64,000 nucleotides of DNA from Virgisporangium aurantiacum (lineage in GTDB: Bacteria > Actinomycetota > Actinomycetes > Mycobacteriales > Micromonosporaceae): positions 211,013 to 275,012 of the forward strand of contig NZ_BOPG01000027.1 in the NCBI RefSeq assembly GCF_016863635.1, given 5' to 3'. The notes below the pieces were generated by a model. It was not told the DNA's origin and made no database searches. It saw nothing but the letters and a program-made list of their open reading frames with translations. The translations under genes and the position numbers were made by a program. Of the stretch, positions 17,667-26,805 are shown in pieces (the stretch's first letter is position 1; the number at the start of each line of letters is the position of its first letter).

Positions 17667-18473
17667 TCAACCAGTCGACAATCCTTGCGCGTCGGAGAGC
17701 GTGGTGGCGCCGGTCATGATGGCCACGGCCTCCGACATCGTGTGGGAGGACGGTGTGACGATTCCCGCGCACCGGCCGAGCCGTTGGATGTGGATGCGGT
17801 CGGCGACCTCGAACACGTGCGGCATGTTGTGGCTGATCAGGATGACCGGTAGCCCGCGCGAGCGGACCTCCTGGATGAGCTTGAGGACCTGGGTGGACTC
17901 CTTCACGCCGAGCGCGGCGGTCGGTTCGTCGAGGACGATGATCCGGCTGCCGAACGCCGCGGCGCGCGCGACCGCGACCGCCTGGCGCTGCCCGCCCGAC
18001 AGCGTCTCCACGGGTTGCGCCATGTTCTGCAGCGTGCCGATCCCGAGTTCGGCCATGGCCGCGGCGGCGTCGCGACGCATCCCCTTCTTGTCGAGCATCC
18101 GCAGCACGGTGCCGAGGAAACCGGGCCGGCGGCGCTCGCGGCCGAGGTAGAGATTGCTCGCCACGTCGAGGGCGGGCGCGACCGCGAGGGTCTGGTACAC
18201 CGTCTCGATGCCGGCGTCCCGGGCGTCCTGGGGCCGCTTGAAGTGGACCGGTCGGCCGTCGACGAACAGCTCCCCGGCGTCGGGAACGAGCGCACCGGTG
18301 AGGCACTTGATGAGCGTCGACTTGCCGGCACCGTTGTCCCCGATGACGGCGAGCACCTCGCCCGGGTACAGGTCGACGTCGACGCCGTCGAGGCCGACCA
18401 CCCGGCCGAACGTCTTCACCAGCCCGCGCGCGGACAGCACGGGCTCGCGGTCGGCGTTGTCGGTGGAACTCAT
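17667..18473 (-). CDS. frcA: Fructose-type ABC transporter ATPase FrcA
   Basis: A 268-residue single-domain sugar ABC ATPase. Walker A GDNGAGKS is at 45-52, signature LSGGQRQ and Walker B RIIVLDEP follow, and the C-terminus ends with the FrcA-like RLGRCAGIVTPSSHTMSEAVAIMTGA. Unlike RbsA-type ATPases it has one nucleotide-binding domain. ATG at 18473 overlaps the permease stop as ATGA and follows GGAAGGTGAAGG. Last gene of frcB-C-A, energising sugar import through FrcC. Confidence 0.82.
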   Translation of the reverse strand: MSSTDNADREPVLSARGLVKTFGRVVGLDGVDVDLYPGEVLAVIGDNGAGKSTLIKCLTGALVPDAGELFVDGRPVHFKRPQDARDAGIETVYQTLAVAPALDVASNLYLGRERRRPGFLGTVLRMLDKKGMRRDAAAAMAELGIGTLQNMAQPVETLSGGQRQAVAVARAAAFGSRIIVLDEPTAALGVKESTQVLKLIQEVRSRGLPVILISHNMPHVFEVADRIHIQRLGRCAGIVTPSSHTMSEAVAIMTGATTLSDAQGLSTG

Positions 18474-19477
18474 GCCTTCACCTTCCTGATCCACTGGTCG
18501 ACCGAGACGGCCAGGATCACCAGCACGCCGACCGCCAGCACCCGGTACTGGTCGTCGACGCCGGCGAGCGACAGACCACTGCGGAAGGAGCCGACGATCA
18601 ACGCGCCGAACAGCGTCCCGAGCAGGGCGCCCCGGCCGCCGAACAGGCTCGTGCCGCCGATGACGACGGCGGTGATGCTCTCCAGGTTGGCGTCGGTGAT
18701 GGCGTTCGGGCTGGCCGCGCCCGCCCGGCCGATGAGGATCCAGGCGGCCAGGCCGTAGATGATCCCGGCCACCACGTACACGCTCACCAGCACCCGGTCC
18801 ACCCGGATCCCGGCCAGTCGGGCCGCTTCCTTGTCGTCACCGACGGCGTAGAGGTGCCGGCCCCAGGCGCTGTTGGCCAGAACGAAGCCCACCACCAGGT
18901 ACAGCGCGCCGACGAGGACGACGCCGGTGGTGATCCGGAACTCGCCGATCGGGAACGTCTCCCCGGTCCAGCTCAGCAGCGCCGGGAGTTTGGTGTCCGG
19001 CACGCTCTGCCCACGGGAGTAGAGCAGCCCGATCGCGGTGAAGACGCTGAGGGTGCCGAGGGTGACGATGAACGGCGGCAGCTTGAGCCGGGTGACGAGA
19101 CCCCCGTTCAGCAACCCGGCGGCGGCGCCCAGGGCGAGCCCGACACCGACGGCGACGATGCCCGGAATGCCGCCGTCCTCGGCGAGCTTCGCCGCCACCA
19201 TCATGGACAGGATCGTGATCGCCCCGACCGACAGGTCGATGCCGGCGGTCAGGATGATCAGCGTCTGCCCGACCGCGAGCGCACCGATCACCGCGACCTG
19301 TTGCAGCACAAGGGACAGCGAGTTGGGCGAGGCGAACTTCGGGTTGATCGCGGAGAACACGACGAACGAGCCGATCAGGACCAGCAACGGGCTGATCGCC
19401 GGGTAGGAATGGAGCACGTGCTGGACGTGTTCGAGCGGCGAGCGTCGACGCCGCGCGAACTGCTCGGTGGCTGTCAT
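18470..19477 (-). CDS. frcC: Fructose/ribose-type ABC transporter permease FrcC
   Basis: A 335-residue membrane permease of the carbohydrate uptake CUT2 family. The family boxes VGQTLIILTAGIDLSVGAI and GRRLYAVGDDKEAARLAGI-type loop (here GRHLYAVGDDKEAARLAGI) are present. ATG at 19477 (MTATEQFARRR) lies one base after the binding-protein stop. Longer upstream open frame is a shadow of that gene. Partners are FrcB (lipoprotein receptor) and FrcA (ATPase). Confidence 0.85.
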   Translation of the reverse strand: MTATEQFARRRRSPLEHVQHVLHSYPAISPLLVLIGSFVVFSAINPKFASPNSLSLVLQQVAVIGALAVGQTLIILTAGIDLSVGAITILSMMVAAKLAEDGGIPGIVAVGVGLALGAAAGLLNGGLVTRLKLPPFIVTLGTLSVFTAIGLLYSRGQSVPDTKLPALLSWTGETFPIGEFRITTGVVLVGALYLVVGFVLANSAWGRHLYAVGDDKEAARLAGIRVDRVLVSVYVVAGIIYGLAAWILIGRAGAASPNAITDANLESITAVVIGGTSLFGGRGALLGTLFGALIVGSFRSGLSLAGVDDQYRVLAVGVLVILAVSVDQWIRKVKA

Positions 19478-19478
19478 G

Positions 19479-20552
19479 TCAGGCAGTGCCCCAGCAGAGC
19501 TTGGCGCCCTCGGTGCTGTCGATGCTGGTGACGCCGGTGGCCGCCTTGTCGGTGACCAGGGCGACGCCGGTGTCGTAGAAGTCCAGTCCGGACGTGACCT
19601 GCGGCTTGTCGCCACCGGTGGCGATCTGCTTGATCGCCTTGACGCCCAGCTCCGCCATCTTGATCGGGTACTGCTGCGACGTCGCGGCGATCACGCCGTT
19701 CTTGACCTGCTGGACGCCGTTGCAGCCGCCGTCGATGGAGACGACGAGGACGTCCTTGGCGTTGGCCGCCTTGAGCGCCTTCTGCGCGCCGACCGCGGCG
19801 GGCTCGTTGATGGTGTAGACGACGGTGACGGCCGGGTTCTTGGCCAGGCAGCGCTCCATCGCGGTACGGCCGCCGTCCTCGGCGCCCTCGGTCGGCTCGT
19901 TGCAGACGATCTGGTACGTCCCGCCGGAGTACCGGCCGGTCGGTGCCTCGTCGCCGTTCTTCTTTTTGTCCTTGGTCTCGATGCCCATGCCGGCCAGGAA
20001 TCCCTGGTCGCGGTTGTAGTCGACCGACACGATCTTGTCGTTGAACAGGTCGAGCATGGCGATGACCGCCGGCTTGCCACCCAGGTTCGCCGCGGTCCAC
20101 TTGCCGATCAGCTCGCCGGCCTTGTAGTTGTCCGTGGCGAACGTGATGTCCACGGTGCTCGCCGGATCCGGCGGGGTGTCCAGGGCGATGACGTACAGGC
20201 CCGCGTCCCGGGCCTTCTTGATCGCGGAGTTCACGCCGGGCCCGTTCGGGGTGATCAGGATGCCGTCGTCGTCGCGGGCGATGGCGTCCTCGATCGCCTT
20301 GACCTGGCCGGCCTCGTCACCGTCCTCCTTGCCGGCGGACACGGTCAGCTTGACGCCCTCGGCCGCGGCGGCCTTCTTGGCGCCGTCCTGCATGGTGACG
20401 AAGAACGGGTTGGTGGAGTTCTTGGTGATCAGCGAGACGGCCACGTCCTTGTCGTCGCCCGCGTCGTCGCCGCTGCACCCGGCGACCAGCAGGGCCAGGG
20501 CGGCTACGGACGCGAGCAGAGACGTGGCCCGCCGGCCGGTCCGGTACATCAT
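19479..20552 (-). CDS. frcB: Fructose-type sugar-binding lipoprotein FrcB
   Basis: A 357-residue type I periplasmic-binding-fold protein with a lipoprotein signal peptide (RRATSLLASVAALALLVAGC). The mature sequence tracks rhizobial FrcB as I remember it: SLITKNSTNPFFVTMQDGA, ALDTPPDP, YTINEPAAVGAQKALK and VSIDGGCNGVQ. Fructose is therefore the best guess, with ribose or mannose as alternatives. ATG at 20552 follows AAGGAG with a five-base gap; a second ATG is at 20549. First gene of the operon, divergent from a LacI regulator with two operator-like palindromes between them. Confidence 0.83.
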   Translation of the reverse strand: MMYRTGRRATSLLASVAALALLVAGCSGDDAGDDKDVAVSLITKNSTNPFFVTMQDGAKKAAAAEGVKLTVSAGKEDGDEAGQVKAIEDAIARDDDGILITPNGPGVNSAIKKARDAGLYVIALDTPPDPASTVDITFATDNYKAGELIGKWTAANLGGKPAVIAMLDLFNDKIVSVDYNRDQGFLAGMGIETKDKKKNGDEAPTGRYSGGTYQIVCNEPTEGAEDGGRTAMERCLAKNPAVTVVYTINEPAAVGAQKALKAANAKDVLVVSIDGGCNGVQQVKNGVIAATSQQYPIKMAELGVKAIKQIATGGDKPQVTSGLDFYDTGVALVTDKAATGVTSIDSTEGAKLCWGTA

Positions 20553-20602
20553 GGGTGCTCCTTCGATCGGGGGGTGACACCGACCCGAGCCCGACGACCG
20601 GC

Positions 20603-20618
20603 TCGACAACGATGTCAG
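20603..20618. promoter_or_regulatory. Probable LacI-family operator, frcB-proximal copy
   Basis: TCGACAACGATGTCAG is an imperfect palindrome. It matches the reverse complement of the 20700-20715 site at 14 of 16 positions. Its place about 50 bases before the frcB start, just after a TTGACA element on the minus strand, fits repression of frcBCA by the divergent LacI protein. Confidence 0.6.
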
Positions 20619-20621
20619 AGC

Positions 20622-20650
20622 AGTTTCATCCTGTGCCGGAAGCGTGTCAA
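20622..20650 (-). promoter_or_regulatory. Candidate promoter of frcBCA
   Basis: On the minus strand TTGACA (20645-20650) is a perfect -35 hexamer. At 17 bases the -10 position reads GAAACT, a poor match. The operator at 20603-20618 would cover the transcription start, consistent with repression. Confidence 0.35.
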
Positions 20651-20699
20651 TATCTCTTCCAGCAGTGTTGTTCGCGGAGGTAGTCGATCGGCACCGATC

Positions 20700-20715
20700 T
20701 TGACATCGTTGTCAA
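20700..20715. promoter_or_regulatory. Probable LacI-family operator, perfect palindrome
   Basis: TTGACATCGTTGTCAA has perfect 6-base arms around TCGT. It lies between the divergent frcB and lacI-type genes, about 100 bases before the regulator's ATG. Its TTGACA arm could double as a -35 element, allowing autoregulation. Confidence 0.65.
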
Positions 20716-20818
20716 CGGCGACGAAGATTCGGCGGACGGACCGCGGTGCCGGGCGGGCACGGACGCGCGACCTAGACTCGCGGGGCGGCCGGCGCACTCG
20801 GATCAATGGGGGAATGCG

Positions 20819-21892
20819 ATGACACCAGGGCCTCCGGGACGCCGCGCCGGTGAACCGACCGACGGGCCCGGGCCCCGGGGCAGAGCCACCCTGCGCGACG
20901 TCGCCCTGCTCGCGGGCGTGAGCCCGAAGACGGTGTCGCGGGTGGTGAACGGCGAGGCCGGCGTCTCACCGGACAAGGTCACCGCCGTCCAGAAGGCCGT
21001 TGCCATGCTGGGCTACCGCCCGAACTTCACCGCGAGCAGCCTCCGGCGCACCAACGGACGGACCGCCGCCATCGCCGCGGTGCTGGAGAACGTCGCCAAT
21101 CCGTTCTCCTCCGCCCTGCACCGCGCCCTGGAGGACGTGGCCCGCGACCGCAATGTCGTGATCTTCACGGGCAGCGTCGACGAGGACCCGGAACGGGAAC
21201 GGGCCCTGATCAACGCGTTCACCACCCGGCAGGCGGACGCGTTGGTGATCATGCCGGCCAGCGACAACCAGCGGTACCTGGCGAAGGACATCGACGCCGC
21301 CACGCCGGTCGTGTTCGTCGACCGCCCGCCCGTCGGCATCGACGCCGACGCCGTGCTGGTCGACAACGCCTCCGGCGCGGCCACAGCCGTGCACCACCTG
21401 GTCGCGCGCGGGCACCGCGACATCGCGTACCTGGGCGACCTGTGCTCGATCGCCACCGCCCGGCAACGGTTCCAGGGCTTCAAGGAGGCGCTGAGCGACC
21501 ACGGGATCCGGCCGACCCCGGACCACCTCGTGCACGACCTGCACACCGAGGACGACGCCGAGCAGGCCGTCCGGCGCCTGCTCACCGGCGACGCCCCACC
21601 CACCGCGCTGTTCACGTCGCAGAACCTGGTCACCATCGGCGCCGTCCGGGCCCTGCGCGGACTGGGCCACGAGCACCGGGTCGCCCTCGTCGGCTTCGAC
21701 GACTTTCCCCTGGCCGACCTGCTGCAACCACCGGTGACCGTGGTGGCACAGGACCCGTCCGCGATGGGCACGCTGGCCGCGTCCCTGATCTTCCGCCGCC
21801 TCGACGGCGAGGACTGGCAACCGACGACGCACTTCGTACCGACCAGGCTGATACAGCGCGGGTCCGGGGAGATCCCCGGACCCCACGCGTAG
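20819..21892 (+). CDS. LacI family transcriptional regulator of the frc operon
   Basis: A 357-residue repressor. The N-terminal helix-turn-helix (ATLRDVALLAGVSPKTVSRVVN, about 22-44) and hinge helix are followed by a type I periplasmic-binding-fold effector domain (VALVGFDDFPLADLLQPP near the end). The start at 20819 gives a 20-residue leader before the HTH. It is divergent from frcB and should bind the two TTGACA/TGTCAA palindromes in the 266-base gap, releasing DNA on binding sugar or sugar phosphate. Confidence 0.9.
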   Translation: MTPGPPGRRAGEPTDGPGPRGRATLRDVALLAGVSPKTVSRVVNGEAGVSPDKVTAVQKAVAMLGYRPNFTASSLRRTNGRTAAIAAVLENVANPFSSALHRALEDVARDRNVVIFTGSVDEDPERERALINAFTTRQADALVIMPASDNQRYLAKDIDAATPVVFVDRPPVGIDADAVLVDNASGAATAVHHLVARGHRDIAYLGDLCSIATARQRFQGFKEALSDHGIRPTPDHLVHDLHTEDDAEQAVRRLLTGDAPPTALFTSQNLVTIGAVRALRGLGHEHRVALVGFDDFPLADLLQPPVTVVAQDPSAMGTLAASLIFRRLDGEDWQPTTHFVPTRLIQRGSGEIPGPHA

Positions 21893-21905
21893 ACCACCAC
21901 GGCTC

Positions 21906-23489
21906 TCAGCCGTACAGCTCCAACTCGTTGATCCGCACGTAGCCCGGCTGGTGGTCCGGTCCACGGTTGCACTCCACGATCACCACGCGCGTGCTGATCG
22001 GGGTGGTGAGGTTGAAGATCACCGACGGGGCGGTATTGGTCGTCGTCTCCGCCGCCACCCGCCAGAAGCCGAGGTTCGCGTCCCACCAGAGGACCCGGAA
22101 GCTCTTCATCGGGTAGCTGGCCGTGGTGTACAAGGCGATCTGGTTGATGGTCCGCATCACCCCGAGGTCGTAGGTCACCTTCTGGGCCAGCGGCGCGTTC
22201 CGGGCGTTGGCCCAGCTGTGCGCCCCGCCCAGGTCGGTGCTCGTCGAGCCGTCGATCGTCTTCGCCGTCGAGTACCCCCCGTACGTCGAGTCGGCGGTCA
22301 CGATGCTGCTCCGGGCCCAGTTGGTGAAGCCGGTGCCGCCGTCGCCGCCGACGCCGCACACGTACGAGGTGACCTCACCGGTGGTGTACTCGGTGTTGAA
22401 CAGGTCGGTGAACTGCACGATGTTGGAGCCCATGTCCTTGTCTTTTTCGGTCATGTTCCACGTGACGGTCCCGCCGCCGTTCGGAATCGTGTAGCTGTAG
22501 GACGTCGAGCCGCCCCGGTCGTCGATCTCGAACCAGATGTAGGCCCAGAACTGGCCGTATACCGCGGTGTCCCACGTGGTCAGCAATTTGTGGATGCCGT
22601 TCCAGTTGGAGTTCGTCCGGCCGATCCCGAAGTTGTAGACGGGTCCCTTGGCGCCGTTGGCGCCGAGCACCGTCAGCCGCATGTCGAGCTTGCCCTGGAA
22701 CGGGCCCTCGAAGTCGCGCGGGTTCTCGATCAGCACCCACTCCAGGTACTCCCAGCCGCGGTTGTTGCGCTGCAGGCTCGGGTTGCACGGGGTGTCCATG
22801 GTCTCCATCGACCGTGCCGTCGACCGTGCCGTCGCCATGGGGCCCGGCGTCCGGGCCGGGGCCGAGGCGGCGAGCGCCTTCGACGCCTCGATCTCGGTGG
22901 CGGTCATGCCGACGCGCTCGTTGAGCGAGACGATCCAGAACTCCTGCGCCTCCATCTGCGCCTCGTCGATCATGATCCATTCGCTGAGGCCGCCGCCGGT
23001 GATCCACTGGAAGCCGGGGACCTCCAGGACCGACTCGTCCATCGGCGCCACGCCCATCGAGACGGTGGCCGACCGCGCCACCGACCCGAAGTTCGGCAGG
23101 TAGATCTGCGGCTTGTAGGTGCCGTCGGTGAGCGTCGCGAACTGGCCGACCGCGGTGCGCAGCACCTGCCACTGCGGCTCGGCCGGGTCGGTGAGACCCC
23201 GGGCCTCGGCCCGCGCGAGGAACGACTCGTAGAGCACGTTGGTGTCGCCGTCGAACTGCTCGGCGACCATCTCGTACACGAGGTTGCGCACGGCGTCGTC
23301 GCGGCTCAGCCGGATCGTGGGCTCCATCAGGTCGAAGAGCATGCTCTCGACCGAGGCGTTGGCGGTGGTCGGCGCGGCCGCGGCCGGCAGGCCGGGCCCG
23401 AGCGCGGCAAGAGCCATGAGGACGAGGGACGCGGCGCCTGCCACCAACCGGTACAGGATGAAGGGGCGGCGCTGGGGCAGAACGGTCAT
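21906..23489 (-). CDS. Secreted protein with C-terminal discoidin (F5/8 type C)-like domain
   Basis: A 527-residue exported protein. ATG at 23489 follows CGGAGGG and opens a signal peptide (RLVAGAASLVLMALAALG, cleavage near PAAAAPTT). The middle part is unrecognised. The last 150 residues (SSIVTADSTYGGYSTAKTID, a HSWANARNAP segment, KVTYDLGVMRTINQIALYT, FRVLWWD) read as a galactose-binding beta-sandwich domain used for carbohydrate or surface adhesion. It is the next gene after the NB-ARC regulator on the same strand, with 38 bases between. The long frame extending further upstream is only a shadow of the regulator gene. Confidence 0.7.
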   Translation of the reverse strand: MTVLPQRRPFILYRLVAGAASLVLMALAALGPGLPAAAAPTTANASVESMLFDLMEPTIRLSRDDAVRNLVYEMVAEQFDGDTNVLYESFLARAEARGLTDPAEPQWQVLRTAVGQFATLTDGTYKPQIYLPNFGSVARSATVSMGVAPMDESVLEVPGFQWITGGGLSEWIMIDEAQMEAQEFWIVSLNERVGMTATEIEASKALAASAPARTPGPMATARSTARSMETMDTPCNPSLQRNNRGWEYLEWVLIENPRDFEGPFQGKLDMRLTVLGANGAKGPVYNFGIGRTNSNWNGIHKLLTTWDTAVYGQFWAYIWFEIDDRGGSTSYSYTIPNGGGTVTWNMTEKDKDMGSNIVQFTDLFNTEYTTGEVTSYVCGVGGDGGTGFTNWARSSIVTADSTYGGYSTAKTIDGSTSTDLGGAHSWANARNAPLAQKVTYDLGVMRTINQIALYTTASYPMKSFRVLWWDANLGFWRVAAETTTNTAPSVIFNLTTPISTRVVIVECNRGPDHQPGYVRINELELYG

Positions 23490-23527
23490 GGATGGCCCTC
23501 CGATCGACGGACGTCGACCGGGATGAT

Positions 23528-26128
23528 TCATCCACCGCCCGCGTTCCGCCCCGGATCCCGAACATCGGCGAACAACACCGAACGCAGGTCGTCGGTCTCC
23601 GGCGCGGTGGAGCCGAGGTGGGCGTAGCCCTCGAGCGCCTCGGCGGCGTGCGTCCGCATCGCAGCGGCGTCGCCGAGCGCCCGGTACGCGCGGGCGAGGC
23701 CGGCGTGCGCCCGGGCCCGGTTGAACACCATGTCGACGCCGTCGGCCAGTTCCAGCGCGGCCCGGTACGACGCGAGGGCCCCGGCCGGCGGGGCGGTGTC
23801 GCCGAGTCCGATGAGCGCCGACGCCTGGCCCTCCCGGTCGCCGGTCTCGCGGAAGATGGCCAGCCCGGCGGTGAACAGCTCGACGGCGGCCGCCTGCTCG
23901 CCGCGCCGCAGCCGCAGCCGGCCCAGGTCGGCCAGCGCCCACGCCTCGCCCTGGCGGTTGCCGAAGCCCCGGAACGCGGCGAGGGCGGCGGTCAGGTGCT
24001 CGTCGGCCGCGTCGAAGCGGTCCAGGTCGACCTCGGCCAGCCCGAGGTTGACCAGCACCGCCGCCTCGCCGAACCGGTGTCCGGCCGCGCGCACCAGGTC
24101 GAGGGCGGCGGTGAGGTGGTCGACGGCCAGCCCGGCCCGCCCGCGTTGCGCCTCCACCGCGGCCAGGTCGACGAGCACGCGGGCCTGCGCGGCCGCGTCC
24201 CCCGACTCGCGTCCGACGGCGAGCGCCCGGTGCAGGTGCTCGACCGCCCGTTCGCTGTTGCCCATCCGGCGCTCGATCTTCGCGAGCGTGTTCAGCGCGT
24301 GCCCGTGGCCGGGGCGGTCGCCGGCGGCCTCGAACCGGCCGAGCGCGTCCCGCAGCGCCGCGCCCGCGTCGGCGAGCCGGCACAGGTGCAGGTGCGTCGC
24401 CCCGATGTTGAGCAGCGCGCGGGCCTGGCCGGTGAGGTCGCCGGTCGCCGTCGCGGCGCGCAGCGCGTGGCCGTGCACGGCGAGCGCGTCGTCGAAGTGA
24501 CCGCCGTCGAGGTAGCGGGTCAGGATGACGCCCAGCGCGACCGCCTTCGCCGGCCAGCCGTGCGCGGCGGCGTGCGCGACGGCGGCGACCAGGTTCGACC
24601 GTTCGGCGTCCAGCCAGGCCCGCGCCTCGTCCGCACCGGCGAGGTCGGGCGCGGGCGTGGCGACCGCCGGAACCCGGGGCCGCTGGCCGGCGTCCGCCGG
24701 GTGCATGCGGTCCATGGCGGCGCCGGCGACCGCGAGATACAGGTCCAGCAGGCGGGCGACGGCCACCCGGCGGTCGTTCCCGCCGTCCTCCTCGGCGGCC
24801 AGCCGGGCGGCGTACGCGCGGAGCAGGTCGTGGGTGCCGAACCGGCCGGCCCCCGACGACGATGGCGTCGGGTGCACGAGGTGGGCGCGGGCCAGCGCGT
24901 CCAGCCCGCGCCGGGCCTCGGCCAGGTCGGTGCCGGCGAGCGCGGCCACCGCGTACGCGTCGACGTCGGTGCCGGGGTGCAGGCCGAGGAGCCGGAACAT
25001 GCGGGCCACGGCCGGCGGCAGGTGCTGGACCGACCAGTGGAAGACGGCGGTCACCGCCGCGCGCGGATCGCCGCCGGCGTCGAGCCGCACCAGCCGTTCC
25101 TGCCGGTCGGCCAGCTCCGCGGCGAGCTCCGCCACCGGGGTCGCCGGTCGGGCCACCGCCAGTTCGGCGGCGAGCCGCAGCGCCAACGGCAGCCGCGAGC
25201 ACCGTTCGGCCAGCGCCGCGGTGGCGTCCGGCGCGTCGGTCGCGCGCGCTCCGATCAACGCGCCGAGCAGCGCGGTCGCGTCGGCCCGGGGGAGCGGATC
25301 GAGGACGACGCGGCGCGCGCCGTCGCGCGCGACGAACCCGGCGAGACTGTCGCGGCTGGTGACCACCACCATGCCCGGCCCGGACCCGGGCAGCAGCGGG
25401 CGGACCTGCTCCGCGGTGGCGGCGTTGTCGAGCACCACGAGCACCCGCCGCCCGACGAGCCGCGACCGGTAGAGGGCCGCCCGGTCGTCGACGTCGGCGG
25501 GGACGTCGGCGGGGGCGGTGCCGAGGGCGCCGAGCAGCCGGGCCAGGGCGTCGGCCGGCGCGACCGGACGATCCGGGTCGTAGCCGCGCAGGTTCACGTA
25601 GAGCTGCCCGTCGGGGAATTGGTCGGCGACGCGGTGCGCCCAGTGCACGACCAGCGCCGTCTTGCCCACCCCGGCGGTGCCGGACACGACCACGATCGCG
25701 ACCGCGTCGCCCGAGGGCAGCAGCCCGTCGAGGGTGTCGAGGTGCCGGTCGCGGCCCGTGAACGCGGCGACGTCGCCGGGCAGCTGCCGGGGAAGGCTTG
25801 CCCGCGGACCGGTGTCCCGGTGGGCCGGCCGGCGGTGCCGTTCGGCGACGCGGTCCCGCGCGGTGGCCAGCGCGCCCTGCTCGGTCGGGGTGGCGCCGAG
25901 CAGGCCCAGCAGCACGTCGAACCGGTCGGTGGGCGGCAGCGTGTGGCCGGTCAGATACTCGGCGACCGCGGTGGTCGACCACCCGGACCGGGCGGCCAGC
26001 TCGCGGTAGGTGAGTTCGCCGCCGCCCCGCTGCCGGGCGTGCCTGCGCCGCAGTTCCCGGAGCAGCCCGGCGAGGTCGGCCACGCTCTCCGCCGCGGCCG
26101 GGTCGAGCCGCCGCCGGTCCGCCGTCAT
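23528..26128 (-). CDS. AfsR-like regulator: XRE HTH, NB-ARC ATPase and TPR repeats
   Basis: An 866-residue signal-transduction ATPase. An N-terminal helix-turn-helix (ELTYRELAARSGWSTTAVAEYL, about 34-55) is followed by NB-ARC with P-loop GTAGVGKTALVVHW, Walker B RRVLVVLDNA and the sensor VVVTSRDSLAGF, then about 350 residues of TPR-type helical repeats (GHALNTLAKIERRMGN, EAWALADLGRLRLRRG). STAND-type proteins of this layout switch gene expression on ATP and ligand binding. ATG at 26128 is chosen because the HTH begins soon after. It is divergent from a ricin-type lectin gene, which it may regulate through the inverted repeat between them. Confidence 0.87.
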   Translation of the reverse strand: MTADRRRLDPAAAESVADLAGLLRELRRRHARQRGGGELTYRELAARSGWSTTAVAEYLTGHTLPPTDRFDVLLGLLGATPTEQGALATARDRVAERHRRPAHRDTGPRASLPRQLPGDVAAFTGRDRHLDTLDGLLPSGDAVAIVVVSGTAGVGKTALVVHWAHRVADQFPDGQLYVNLRGYDPDRPVAPADALARLLGALGTAPADVPADVDDRAALYRSRLVGRRVLVVLDNAATAEQVRPLLPGSGPGMVVVTSRDSLAGFVARDGARRVVLDPLPRADATALLGALIGARATDAPDATAALAERCSRLPLALRLAAELAVARPATPVAELAAELADRQERLVRLDAGGDPRAAVTAVFHWSVQHLPPAVARMFRLLGLHPGTDVDAYAVAALAGTDLAEARRGLDALARAHLVHPTPSSSGAGRFGTHDLLRAYAARLAAEEDGGNDRRVAVARLLDLYLAVAGAAMDRMHPADAGQRPRVPAVATPAPDLAGADEARAWLDAERSNLVAAVAHAAAHGWPAKAVALGVILTRYLDGGHFDDALAVHGHALRAATATGDLTGQARALLNIGATHLHLCRLADAGAALRDALGRFEAAGDRPGHGHALNTLAKIERRMGNSERAVEHLHRALAVGRESGDAAAQARVLVDLAAVEAQRGRAGLAVDHLTAALDLVRAAGHRFGEAAVLVNLGLAEVDLDRFDAADEHLTAALAAFRGFGNRQGEAWALADLGRLRLRRGEQAAAVELFTAGLAIFRETGDREGQASALIGLGDTAPPAGALASYRAALELADGVDMVFNRARAHAGLARAYRALGDAAAMRTHAAEALEGYAHLGSTAPETDDLRSVLFADVRDPGRNAGGG

Positions 26129-26140
26129 ACCGCACGACTT

Positions 26141-26173
26141 TATATTCACGGCGGTCGAACCGAGGCGAATATA
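26141..26173. promoter_or_regulatory. AT-rich inverted repeat between the NB-ARC regulator and the lectin gene
   Basis: TATATTC (26141-26147) and GAATATA (26167-26173) are perfect 7-base arms 19 bases apart, striking in such GC-rich DNA. The site lies 13 bases before the regulator start and about 70 before the lectin start. It may be a shared operator, or two outward-facing -10 like elements. Confidence 0.5.
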
Positions 26174-26243
26174 CGTTTCATGTACGAGCCGGTCGTAGCC
26201 TCCCCTCGCACGTCCAACCAGAGAACTCGAAGGGGGACTGAAA

Positions 26244-26765
26244 ATGCTGCGACGACTGCTCGCCGCGATCGTGGCCGGGCTGGCCGTGACCGTGCCGGTG
26301 ATCCAGGAGAAGGCCGCGGCCGCCGCCGTCACCGGCCCGTTCGAGATCGTGTTCGCCCACTCCGGCAAGTGCCTCGACGTGGCGGGCGCGACACCGCTGA
26401 ACGTCCAGTTGACCCAGTACACGTGCACCGGCGCGCACAACACGCACTGGTACCTGGACTGGGCCGCCGACAGCAGCTATTTCCTGATCCGCAACCGTGC
26501 GACGTCGCAGTGCGTCAACATCTCCGGCAACGTGTACCTCAACGGCAGGCCGATCATCCAGTGGCCGTGCAACGCGGCGTACAACAACGAGCGCTTCCGC
26601 CGGACGTCCGCGCCCAACGGCTACTCGTACATCGAGTCGTGGCTGGCCCCGGGAAAGGTGGTCCACCAACAGGGCAACCAGACGCACACGAACAACGCGC
26701 CGGTGACGCTGTGGGAGAAGAGCGCGAGCGCCAGGAACACCCAGGTCACGTTCATCCAGCAATGA
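26244..26765 (+). CDS. Secreted ricin-type beta-trefoil lectin
   Basis: A 173-residue exported protein. A signal peptide (MLRRLLAAIVAGLAVTVPVI) is followed by a single ricin-B fold: GKCLDVAGA, QYTCTGAHNTHWYL, SQCVNISGN, IIQWPCNAAYNNERF, VTLWEKS. The repeated CLD/CVN plus aromatic pattern marks the three carbohydrate-binding lobes. The ribosome site is AAGGGGGA. Expected to bind extracellular glycans. No catalytic domain is attached, unlike most actinomycete RICIN proteins. Confidence 0.82.
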   Translation: MLRRLLAAIVAGLAVTVPVIQEKAAAAAVTGPFEIVFAHSGKCLDVAGATPLNVQLTQYTCTGAHNTHWYLDWAADSSYFLIRNRATSQCVNISGNVYLNGRPIIQWPCNAAYNNERFRRTSAPNGYSYIESWLAPGKVVHQQGNQTHTNNAPVTLWEKSASARNTQVTFIQQ

Positions 26766-26805
26766 CTGGCACGCCCGGCTCGACGGCGTTCGCCAGCGGT
26801 GGCAA

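Noticed and set aside
23490..26135. Very long minus-strand frame (1409 codons) running from the NB-ARC gene into the discoidin-like gene
   Set aside because: Its N-terminal 880 codons are an Arg/Pro/Gly-rich shadow of the NB-ARC regulator in another frame. Only the part from 23489 has a signal peptide and recognisable domain.
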